Source: Limnomonas spitsbergensis
Taxonomy: Eukaryota > Chlorophyta > Chlorophyceae > Chlamydomonadales
Direction: 5' to 3'
Assembly: GCA_037349105.1 (NCBI GenBank)
Contig: JAYJMM010000063.1
Location: 620,001 to 684,000, forward strand
DNA: 64,000 bases
The notes below the pieces were generated by a model. That model made no database searches and had not been told where the DNA came from. It worked only from the letters and a program-made list of their open reading frames with translations. A program made the position numbers and the translations under genes. Positions 13,101-21,115 of the stretch are shown one piece after another. Position 1 is the stretch's first letter; every line of letters begins with the position of its first letter.

Positions 13101-16100
13101 AGGGGGGGGAGGGGGGGGAAGGTGGGAGGAGGGGAAGATGAGAGGGGAAGGTGGGAGGGGGGTTTGTGCCAAGTTGTGATGGTGGGAGGGTGGGAAGGTG
13201 GGAGTTTGAGAGGGTGCCAGGGTGGGGGAAGTGGGAGGGTGCCAAAGTGGGAGGGTGACACCTTCTACGCTGTCCCCTCACTTTAATAGACCCCCCTCGG
13301 CCCTGACAGGCATCGAACATACCGTCAGACATGGACTTCCGGATGCCCCCAGCGGCTGAGGCGTCGGCTGGCCGTCAACCCGCCCCCAACGGGGACGTCG
13401 GCGCTGGTGCAGAGCCCGCCACGGTACCGTACCAGAGGCGGTACAATGAGGCGGAGGGCATCGACGAGGATGAGGACATGGACGGGGGAGTGACGGCGAC
13501 GGGGACGACGGCGGCAGGGGCAGGAGCCAGCACCGCCGGCAAGCCCCCGAGGGCGGCTGCTCCCAGCAAGCGCGGTGCAAAGGCAACGCCGGCTGCTGCA
13601 AGGTGCTTGCTGCCCAGCCGTATTTTGATATAGCCCCTGCATGGCCTGTGAAAAAGCACAAATATTGTCCATAGGTAATAAAATAAAAATGATCGGCTAC
13701 GTGCTCTCCACTGCTTGTGTGGTGCTGACTGTATCCCTGGTGCTGCTGCCTAGTTACACGGTCCTAAACCCTTAACCCTAAACCCTTTAGCAAGGCTTGT
13801 GACCAAACTTGCCTTTCGACAGCGATTGCTGCTGGTCTTGACAAATGGTTATGCAACGGTAAATATCTTGCCCTCTTGATAGATAACTACAACTTTGAAC
13901 TCATCTTAAAGGATAGCGAGATAGCTCACTTGATACTGTCCTGTTGGCCGGTCGGCTACGGTCCGCTGCTCTCATTCAATCTTTTAGATACATGCTTGCG
14001 TGTAGAGGTGAGTTTCCTTCTGGGTGGTCTCCTTCGGTCAGCTGCCCTCATTTAATTGTTTAGTTACATACTTGTGTGTGGAGTTTAGTTCCCTGCTGGT
14101 TGGTCGCTGCAGGCAGCTGCACTTATCAAGGGGTTTAACCCAAACCCCCTTAACCCTTTACCCTAAATTGGGTCGCTACGGGCACCTGCACTCATCGAAG
14201 GGTTTGATCGTGTGAGTGTGGTGTGGTGTCAGCGAGTGGTGTGGTGTGGTGTGGTGTGGTGTGGTGTGGTGTGGGTGAGTGATTAGGTGAGTGAGTGAGT
14301 GGGTGAGTGTGATGTGGTGTGGTGTGGTGTGGTGTGGGTGAGTGTAGTGTGGGTGTGGTGTGGTGTCAGTGAGTGGTGTCAGTGAGTGGTGTCAGTGAGT
14401 GGTGTCAGTGAGTGGAGTCAGTGAGTGGTGGCAGTGAGTGGTGTCAGTGAGTGGTGTCAGTGAGTGGTGTCAGTGAGTGGTGTGGTGTGGTGTGGCGTGG
14501 TGTGGTGTGGTGTGGTGTGTGTCATATCGCTATATTAGTTGGTGGGACCAATGTTTATTTTTTACCACCACGAGTCCTCCTTTGGGCGGGCACCGCCCTG
14601 AGTCCACCAAGGCCCCTATGGGGACAAAACCTGTGCCGAATCTGCACCAAATCTGCACCAACCTTCAGTAGGCAGCCCAAGCAGCATGGCTGATCGTGCC
14701 TGGGGCTTAGGGCTGGAGGCCAGAGCGTAGCTGACTTGTAGCTGAACGAAAAACTGCACTGGTTGGTCCCCTGCGGGCAGCTGCAGTTATATGGTTTGAC
14801 ACAGATACGGTTCAGTCTCATACTCTCTTTTGACAGGATCTCTGGGTGTTAATTTGTACATCAGTGCATGCATGTCCATCCTGGTACTGTTCACACTAGG
14901 GAGTAGTAGGGACTGTTCACACTATGGACTAGGCACACTAGGCAGTGTCCACACTCAGCACTTTCGACACTAGGCACTGAACACACTCAGCACTTTCCAC
15001 ACTAGACACTGTTCACACTCGGCACTTTCCTCGTCTGGCACTTTCCCCGTCTGGCACTTTCCCCGTCTGGCACGTATTGCACTTCCTCCCGCCTTGCCTG
15101 CCCTGAATTTATTTGCAGCCCTCCTGGTTTAGGGTTTAGGGTTTGGGGTTTATTTGCAGCCCTCCTTATGGCTCAACTGCCCTCTCAGGGGAGGCAGTGC
15201 GGCTAGAGGGAAAGGGAGGGGAGCAGCGGCGGCGGCTGGCCCCAGGCAGCCCAGCCTGTTCGAGGCCTTTGGGAAATCCATGAGCCAAGCGGCGGCGGGA
15301 GCAGGTGCAGGCTTGGTGAGCCCTCCGGCTGCAGCAGACCGGGGGCGTTCAGCCGCTGGTCCCTCTCATGGTGCCCTGCTGGGGCGTTTAGGCAGGTGAG
15401 CAACAGAGAGGAGGGAGGGGAGGGCGTGGCTGGGGTGGTGTGGGGGGAGGCAGGTGAACAACAGAGAGGGGGGAGGGAAGGGCATGGCTGGGGCGTGTGG
15501 GGGGAGGCAGGTGAGCAACAAATAGGGGGGAGGGGAGGGCATGCCTGGGGCATGTGGGGGAAGGCAGGTGAGCAGCAGAGAGGGGGAGAGGGTATGCCTG
15601 GGGTGTGTGGGGGGAGGCAGGTGAGCAGCAGAGAGGGGGGAGGGAAGGGCATGGCTGTGGAGTCTAGGGGGAGGCAGGTGAGCAACAGAGAGGGGGAGGG
15701 GAGGGCGTGGCTGGGGCGTCTAGGGGGAGGCAGGTGAGTAACAGAGAGGGGGGAGGGAAGGGCATGGCTGGGGCGTGTGGGGGGAGGCAGGTGAGCAGCA
15801 GAGGGGGGGGGGGGGGGGGGGCATGCCTGGGGCGTGTGGGGGGAGGCAGGTGAGTAACAGAGAGGGGGGAGGGGAGGGCATGGCTGGGGCGTGTGGGGGG
15901 AGGCAGGTGAGCAACAGAGAGGGGGGAGGGGAGCGCATGCCTGGGGCGTGTGGGGGGAGGCAGGTGAGCAACAGAGAGGGGGAGGGGGGGAGGGCATGCC
16001 TGGGGCGTGTGGGGGGAGGCAGGTGAGCAACAGAGAGGGGGGGAGGGAAGGGCATGGCTGGGGCGTGTGGGGGGAGGCAGGTGAGTAACAGAGAGGGGGG

Positions 16101-19100
16101 AGGGGAGGATATGGCTGGGGCGTGTGGGGGGAGGCAGGTGAGCAACAGAGAGGGGGGAGGGGAGGGCATGCCTGGGGCGTGTGGGGGGAGGCAGGTGAGC
16201 AGCAGAGAGGGGGGAGGGGTGGGCATGGCTGGAGCGTGTGGGGGGAGGCAGGTGAGCAACAGAGAGGGGGGAGGGGAGGGCATGCCTGGGGCGTGTGGGG
16301 GGAGGCAGGTGAGCAACAGAGAGGGGGAGGGGGGGAGGGCATGCCTGGGGCGTGTGGAAGGAGGCAGGTGAGCAACAGAGAGGGGGGGAGGGAAGGGCAT
16401 GGCTGGGGCGTGTGGGGGGAGGCAGGTGAGCAACAGAGGGGGGGAGGGAGGGCATGGCTGGGGCGTGATGGGGGAGGCAGGTGAGCAACAGAGAGGGGGG
16501 GAGGGAAGGGCATGGCTGGGGCGTGTGGGGGGAGGCAGGTGAGCAACAGAGAGGGGGGAGGGAAGGGCATGGCTGGGGCGTGTGGGGGGAGGCAGGTGAG
16601 CAACAGAGAGGGGGGAGGGGAGGGCGTGGCTGGGGCGTGTGGGGTGAGGCAGGTGAGCAACAGAGAGGGGGGAGGGAAGGGCATGGCTGGGGCGTGTGGG
16701 GGGAGGCAGGTGAGCAACAGAGAGGGGGGAGGGAAGGGCATGGCTGGGGCGTGTGGGGGGAGGCAGGTGAGCAACAGAGAGGGGGAGGGGGGGAGGGCAT
16801 GGCTGGGGAATCTGGGGGGCGGGGTTCGGGATAGAGGATGATGAATGAATATAGTTAGAGGAATTCGGGTGAAGGGTCAAAATCAGGGGGGTGGATTCAG
16901 AGGGAGAGTATGAAGTTTAGGTTAAGGGTTCAAACCCTTTTCCCAACCCTCCAACCCTCCAACCCTTAGGGTTCAAACCCTTTACCCAACCCCTCAACCC
17001 TACAACCCTTAGGGTTCAAACCCTTAGCCTAACCTTACAACCCTACAACCCTTATGGTTCAAACCAGGAACCCAACCCTATAATCCGAACCCCTGTACGG
17101 CTGTATCAAACCAGCCTTAAGGGTCCATCAGGTACCGTAGATGATCCATTAAGGACGTTTCGTTGTTGTGGGCGAGCTCAGGGTGGGGTCCTGGAGGGTG
17201 CCTCCAGTTTCAAAAGGGGTGGGCGCGACTCGTATTCATCTCCACTCAAAGTGCCCTGGATTCTGTGTCCCTGCATCTCTCGGGGTTCCCAAGCTTTCAA
17301 GCAGGGATATGGCCAGGAAAGGGATAGCTAAACCTGCAGAGATTCGTGTCTTATCCTGCTTGATATGCCCTAACTGTTTTCCCCTTGCATCATATATCCA
17401 TGATGTTCTGCATTTCCAGAAGAGGCACATCCAGATGGGGGATGGCTAAACCTACCGCGACTTCAATTTTCCCCTCTTGGTGTGCCCTGCCATCCCTCTT
17501 CTCGCATCATCTCTCTGCATGTCCAACAGGGACGCCGCATGAATCGCCGCATGCCGCATTACTTGGGATCAAATATTTTGCAGCAGGTTCTGCCATCCCT
17601 CTCCTCGCATCATCTCTCTGCATGCCCAACAGGGATGCCGCATGAATCGCCGCATGCCGCATTACTTGGGATCAAATATTTTGCAGCAGGTTCTGCCATC
17701 CCTCTCCTCGCATCATCTCTCTGCATGCCCAACAGGGATGCCGCATGAATCGCCGCATGCCGCATTACTTGGGATCAAATATTTTGCAGCAGGTTCTGCC
17801 ATCCCTCTCCTCGCATCATCTCTCTGCATGCCCAACAGGGATGCCGCATGAATCGCCGCATGCCGCATTACTTGGGATCAAATATTTTGCAGCAGGTTCT
17901 GCCATCCCTCTCCTCGCATCATCTCTCTGCATGCCCAACAGGGATGCCGATGGATGAGGGAGGGCTGAACCTGCCGCGACACATTTGATCGCAATTAATG
18001 CGCCCCGACTTCCATCTCTTAGCATCAGCTCTTCGCATGTCCAGCAGAGGTTGAGAGATCTCCTACATATTTGATTCTGCTTCACGTGATTTGTTTTTAG
18101 GGTTTAGGGTTCAGGGTTTAGGGTTAAAACCCTTGTATCGTATTTCCGTATGCCCATCAGAGACACTGCTGAGCGAGGGATGGTGGAACCTGCTGCATTC
18201 GTATTTTATTCCGCTTCATGTGATCTGACTTTACTCCCCCTTGCCTCATATCTCCGCATGCCCAGCAGCGATGCAGTCGGACAAGGGATGGTGGAACATG
18301 TTGCGGCTCGTATTTTATTCCGTTTCATGTGATCTGACTTTTCTCCCCCTTGCATCATATCTCCGCATGCCCAGCAGCGACACAGCTGAGCGAGGGACGG
18401 TGGAACCTGCCGCGGCTTGTATTTTATTCCGCTTGATGTGATTTGAATTTTTTCCCCTTGCTTGCATCATATCTCCGCATGTCCAATTGTCCAGCAGGGA
18501 TGCAGTCGGACGGGGGATGGCGGAACCTGCCGGGACTCCGGCACCCAGCAACGGCGACTACATCAACGAGGAAGAGGAGGGTGATGTTGATGCCGAGGCG
18601 GAGCAGGGTGCCCGGCGCGGGCTGCAGGTAATGTGCAGTCATGTAAGACAGCTTGGGCTTAAACCCTAAACCCTCAACCCTGAACCCAGCACGGGCTGCA
18701 GGCAATGTGCGGTCATGTTAGCCAGCTTGGGCTTAAACCCTAAACCCTCAACCCTCAACCCAGCAAGGGCTGCAGGCAATGTGCGGTCATGTTAGCCAGC
18801 TTGGGCTTAAACCCTAAACCCTCAACCCTGAACCCAGCAAGGGCTGCAGGCAATGTGCGGTCATGTTAGCCAGCTTGGGCTTAAACCCTTAACCCTCAAC
18901 CCTGAACCCAGCAAGGGCTGCAGGCAATGTGCGGTCATGTTAGCCAGCTTGGGCTTAAACCCTAAACCCTCAACCCTGAACCCAGCAAGGGCTGCAGGCA
19001 ATGTGCGGTCATGTTAGCCAGCTTGGGCTTAAACCCTAAACCCTCAACCCTGAACCCAGCAAGGGCTGCAGGCAGTGTGCGGTCATGTTAGCCAGCTTGG

Positions 19101-20431
19101 GCTTCAGGCTTTCCATTTGTGTTGAGTCTTTGTCCAGTCCGCGGGGTACGCCTATTTCAAAAAATAGCATGCTGACACTGACACCGGATTAGGATAGTCA
19201 CACCTGGTTGCACCTTAGGTCACACCCTGGGTCACACCTGGGTCACACCTGAGTAAGACCTGACTCAAACCTGAGCCTCGCCCAAGTTTTTCCCGATTTG
19301 TGTGTGAGCCACACCTGAATCACACATGAGTCACACCTATGTCACACTTGAGTCACACCCGGGTCACACCTGAGTCTCGCCTGACTCTCACACGACTTTT
19401 TCCTGATTCGTTCATGACTCACACAGTCATACCATCATTCTCATTGGCTCGTCCAACGTCTTAATAGGGTATGGACGGCGGCGGCCCCAGCTGCGTGAGG
19501 GGAGGCCGCAGTAAGGCAGATGAATCCTCCGGGAGGCGCACCACTCGGCCGAAGCCCGCCGCCAAGCGCATGAAGATGACATCTGACGACGAAGCAGGTG
19601 GGCTGCTGGGCTGTGGGGCAGACGCTGACCCTGGGGGTCAGGTCGAGGATGTGTCATGGACTCATGGACTCATGGTGTGAGTGATCGTCTTGTGCAAGGG
19701 ATTGGCTGGAAAGGTTTAAAAGGGCCAAATGGGCCAACAGGGCCAAATGGGCCAACAGGGTTAGGAGGTTGAAAGGGTCGGCACTTTTTTCAGCCCTTTC
19801 TCCTGGTGCCTGCCCAGGCCTTTCGGATGATGGCGGCGATGACGCATATACTGGGAAGGAGAGCGAGTGCAATGCGGCCGAGGATGACCTGGATGACGAG
19901 AGCTTGGTGGACGAACTTGAGGAGGAGTCCGAGGACGAAGAGGACAGCGACTCGATCGAGGACAGCGACGACAGGAACGGCCGCCGCGGCGCCAAAGGGC
20001 GCAAGCGGCCCGCCGCCGCCGCCGCCGCTGTGAAGAAGCCGGGAGCAGCTGGCTCCAGGGGACGGGCGGGGGACGCTGCCAAAGGCAAGGCGGCAACTAC
20101 TCAAGCGGCGAGTGTGGCGGCGTCGCGGCCAGCACCAACGGCTGGCGGGCGCAGCGGAGCAAATGGGGATGATGCGATCTGCTTGGATGATGATGATGAT
20201 GATGATGGCGGTGGTGGCGTCTGTGGTGGTGGTGGTGGTGGTGTGCGTGGCACGCCGTATGGTTCTGCTGCGCCTACTCCGGCGGCAACCTTGCAGCCGC
20301 AAGACCGCGGGACACAGGCCACCACGCAGGGCGCAGGCACGCAGGGCGGCGCACGCAAGCGGCCGGCTAGCTTTACGCAGTTTAATCAGCAGGCTAAGCC
20401 GAAGGCTAAGAACTGGGGGGCCGCAAAGTAG
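1133..20431 (+). CDS. MRE11 double-strand break repair nuclease, 5'-truncated by window edge, 18 exons
   Basis: Subunit of the MRE11-RAD50-NBS1 complex, a nuclear Mn-dependent nuclease that processes DNA ends. Exons by splice phase: 1133-1179, 1575-1663, 3845-3911, 5291-5404, 6467-6554, 7056-7135, 8628-8723, 10503-10622, 11063-11139, 11484-11586, 11836-11907, 12320-12388, 13015-13095, 13310-13602, 15189-15395, 18498-18627, 19468-19597, 19818-20431. They join in one frame to give 824 residues. Visible family signatures are MALYGLGSIRDERL, the metal-ligand histidines of VVHQ and GHEHEC, QPGSSVVTSL, LPLVRLRVDYTGFSTIN and RFGQRYVNKVANPQDLL; the last three are very plant-like. The C-terminal half is low-complexity: acidic stretches, Arg/Gly and poly-Ala, poly-Asp and poly-Gly. 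QPSLFEAF resembles a degenerate PCNA-binding box. The first seen intron uses a GC donor. Motifs I-III of the phosphoesterase are not in the window. Identity is sure; the exact ends of exons 14-17 are less so. Confidence 0.93.
1180..1574 (+). other. GC-AG intron in MRE11
   Basis: The exon ends CAAAAG and the intron begins gcaagt. Only this GC donor keeps frame between ILMQK and GDTRMALYG; the nearest GT (in gcaagttc) shifts the frame. The acceptor is gatccag at 1568-1574. Confidence 0.8.
2041..3844. repeat. 32-bp tandem array of 3' splice-site-like units, about 56 copies
   Basis: The unit starts TCCACACTGCCTCCTG and ends CCCTCCCCAG. The last copy ends exactly at the acceptor of MRE11 exon 3 (3845). 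Each copy therefore carries a pyrimidine-rich tract and an AG like the real 3' splice site. Variation is limited to a few positions (TTGACC, TTGCCC or TTGTCC; CACACT or CTCACT). Long frames of PSPHCLLY or GGSVDWGG type are periodicity artefacts. Confidence 0.95.
3930..4083. repeat. Inverted repeat about 60 bp per arm, with a copied exon end in the loop
   Basis: The arm at about 3930-3989 (AGGTGCCGTGCGCTCCATGG onward) is the imperfect reverse complement of about 4021-4083. The loop, about 3988-4020, repeats the MRE11 exon 3 end and donor: GCACCAGGTGCGACTG occurs at the real junction (about 3905) and again near 3997. A transcript could fold into a long hairpin containing a decoy 5' splice site. 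Confidence 0.8.
4262..4990. repeat. 38-bp tandem array, about 19 copies
   Basis: The unit contains GGGCACCTCCCGTAAGGCAT followed by GGCTAAGGCATGGCTGA, with A/T alternation in CTAAGG/CTATGG and G/T in CTGAAGG/CTTAAGG. It lies in the MRE11 intron between exons 3 and 4. Confidence 0.93.
6025..6350. repeat. Degenerate telomere-type (CCCTAAA)n tract in MRE11 intron 4
   Basis: Run of AACCCTAAACC, TTAACCCTAAA and TAACTCTGAACC variants of the plant/algal telomere motif. Similar shorter tracts occur at about 7205-7255, 9215-9235, 12900-12980, 16910-17080, 29520-29640, 32120-32250, 33705-33770, 49290-49320, 50100-50180 and 59080-59110. All are interstitial and degenerate. Confidence 0.8.
6515..6746. 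repeat. Duplicate of the MRE11 exon 5 end and donor, with GGCAGATTGG units between
   Basis: The exon 5 end CTCAGTGAAG|gtcagggc at about 6545-6562 recurs at about 6691-6745 as a diverged copy: TGCAGCCCGG, then GGTCAGTTTGCTCAGTGAAG and gtcagggcc. Between the copies lie GGCAGATTGG / GGGAGGT units. These are the reverse complement of the CCAATCTGCC satellite at 38425-39405 in the immunophilin gene. Confidence 0.85.
6925..7055. repeat. Two upstream copies of the MRE11 exon 6 start
   Basis: Exon 6 starts GGGAGTCGAGGCGGAAGC at 7056. Diverged copies lie at about 6928 (GGGGAGTCGAGGTTCACC) and about 7000 (AGAGAGTCGAGGCGGAAGC). They are separated by GT-rich sequence with repeated GAGTGTGAGTGT. Confidence 0.7.
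7365..7655. repeat. About 73-75-bp tandem repeat, 4 copies
   Basis: The unit contains CCCTTGGGGTTTAGGGCTGA then CGGTCTTGACCC, and ends in CCCTAAACCC-type sequence. Units start near 7367, 7440, 7513 and 7588 in MRE11 intron 6. Confidence 0.85.
7905..8660. repeat. 100-bp repeats copying the intron/exon 7 junction of MRE11, 7 decoys plus the real site
   Basis: The ACCCTGGCCC motif recurs at 8001 (variant), 8101, 8201, 8301, 8401, 8501 and 8601, an exact 100-bp period, with an older copy near 7911. Each unit contains GTGCGCCCCTTTGTG plus TTGAG, matching the exon 7 start GTGCGCCCCTTTGTGTTCGAG at 8628. In the two oldest copies the base pair before GTG is AG (CTTAG, CCTAG). In the five middle copies it is GG (CTTGG, CTGGG). 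The true site is GCGTAG. Confidence 0.9.
8711..9135. repeat. Three copies of the MRE11 exon 7 end and 5' splice site
   Basis: The real junction CTGGCTGCCAAG|gtgtgcctg at 8712-8732 is followed by copies at about 9010 (CCTGGCTGCCAAGGTTCGCC) and about 9099 (CTGGCTGCCAAGGTGTGACTG, one base longer than the motif shown at the real site). Flanking AGAGGCTGGAGCAAGCTTT and AACCTTTATTTT are also repeated. Confidence 0.88.
10210..10430. repeat. GCAGTACATCCCG / GCTGATCTG tandem repeats
   Basis: Five to six diverged units of roughly 35-40 bp in MRE11 intron 7, with the motifs CAGTACATCCCGATTCC and CTGATCTGAGCC. Several contain CCCTGCAGCAG, which resembles an acceptor. I see no clear copy of exon sequence. 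Confidence 0.8.
12585..12790. repeat. Short tandem repeats of GGATCCGCCTATGCATCACC type
   Basis: About 18-40-bp nested units (ATCCGCCTATGCATCACCC, GGACCCAGATCCGCTTATG) in the MRE11 intron between exons 12 and 13. Confidence 0.85.
13091..13262. repeat. AAGGTGGGAGG repeats following the MRE11 exon 13 donor
   Basis: The exon ends GCAAAG|gtgagag and the intron continues in G-rich units with repeated AAGGTGGGAG, each resembling an AAG|GT donor. The copies are short and low-complexity, so derivation from the junction is only suggestive. Confidence 0.6.
13681..15188. repeat. MRE11 intron 14: GTGGT/GTCAGTGAGTG microsatellites, dispersed element, CACACT repeats
   Basis: About 14221-14520 is GTGGTGTG and GTGTCAGTGAGTG microsatellite. 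About 14545-14800 is a minus-strand copy of the dispersed CAGCTACA element (see 34940-35110). About 14880-15080 holds diverged GGCACTTTCC / CACACTAGGCACTG repeats. No exon is recognised. Confidence 0.75.
15388..16810. repeat. 57-bp tandem array of 5' splice-site units, about 25 copies
   Basis: MRE11 exon 15 ends TTAGGCAG|gtgagcaac at 15395. The next about 1.4 kb repeats a unit that starts gtgagcaacagagagg and ends GTGGGGGGAGGCAG, so every unit boundary recreates GGCAG|gtgag. Almost all copies keep the strong donor GTGAG. Long frames of EQQRGG or LLLTCLPPH type are artefacts. Confidence 0.93.
17260..18497. repeat. About 103-110-bp repeats copying the acceptor and start of MRE11 exon 16
   Basis: Roughly ten units. 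An older set spans about 17260-17520. Four to five nearly identical 103-bp copies lie at 17520-17950, and three or four 110-bp copies at 18140-18490. Units contain CATCATATCTCCGCATG, CCCAGCAGCGATGCAGTCGG and GATGGTGGAACCTGC. These match the real junction, where GTCCAGCAG is followed by GGATGCAGTCGGACGGGGGA at 18498. Confidence 0.85.
18612..19112. repeat. 74-bp repeats copying the MRE11 exon 16 end, donor GT changed to GC in all 6 copies
   Basis: The exon ends GCGGGCTGCAG|gtaatgtg at 18627. GGGCTGCAG recurs at a constant 74-bp spacing (about 18696, 18770, 18844, 18918, 18992, 19066), each followed by gcaatgtgcgg or gcagtgtgcgg. All six decoys thus have GC where the real donor has GT. The remainder of the unit is TTAGCCAGCTTGGGCTT plus a telomere-type AAACCCTAAACCC. 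Confidence 0.92.
19195..19430. repeat. GTCACACCTGAGTCACACC short repeats
   Basis: About 12-18-bp diverged units (GGTCACACCTGAGTC, TGACTCACAC) in the MRE11 intron between exons 16 and 17. Confidence 0.8.
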
Positions 20432-21115
20432 GAGACAGACGGGGGGCTGCTTATTCAAAATAAGCCGAGAAGCATTTTACGGTGCTTGGGGTGCGGCGGG
20501 ATGTCACAAGCAGATGTGCTTTGAGTTACAATATGGGCAGGAGGATGTACCGTACTCTGAAGTCGGGTCCAAGTTTGATTTTGGTGGATGAGAGCACGCT
20601 GGGCATGCATGCATCCATATGGGAAGATGTAACGTACTCTGAACTCGGGTCCAGGTTTGTTTTTGTTGGATGAAAGCATGCTGGGCATGCATGCAGCCAT
20701 GCACCCATATGGTGACAACAGGTTTCCACGACATGAAATCCATGTGATTTGTGGAGACCGTTGAACTATGGAAGGCACTCCATGCCAGATAGTATTCGAA
20801 ACGTCTAGAAAACCCTAAACTTCAACTGAGATCGGTTAGCAATCCTTTCCGTTTCATTCCTTTCAGTCAGTCACTCGGGAATACTTTTACTTAAAGTACT
20901 ACCGCAATTTCTCGCTGACGTTACCATAATGGGCGCGTGACAGCCTCCACCACATTCTCTCTGAAAAAACAAAACAAAATCTCCCGAAACTCTCCCAGAG
21001 GTCTCCCGTGAAACTATGCACCAGCGGCATCCCTCTCTCTCTCCACCATCCCAGCAGCACGCCCACCTCCAGCTAATTGCTGGCCTGCTTTCAAGGATTT
21101 CGAAGTCGTCGCGTT
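20432..21115. other. Region downstream of MRE11; about 100-bp tandem duplication
   Basis: After the MRE11 stop TAG (20429-20431), two copies of about 100 bp lie at about 20543-20710. Shared blocks include CGTACTCTGAA, TCGGGTCCA, GTTTG, TTGGTGGATGA-like and CTGGGCATGCATGCA. No gene is recognised between here and 21116. Confidence 0.6.

Noticed and set aside
15203..16880. Minus-strand Pro/Leu-rich frames up to 523 codons (LLLTCLPPHAPAMP)
   Set aside because: 57-bp array, a multiple of three, so no stop arises in several frames. It lies in an intron of the oppositely directed MRE11 gene.
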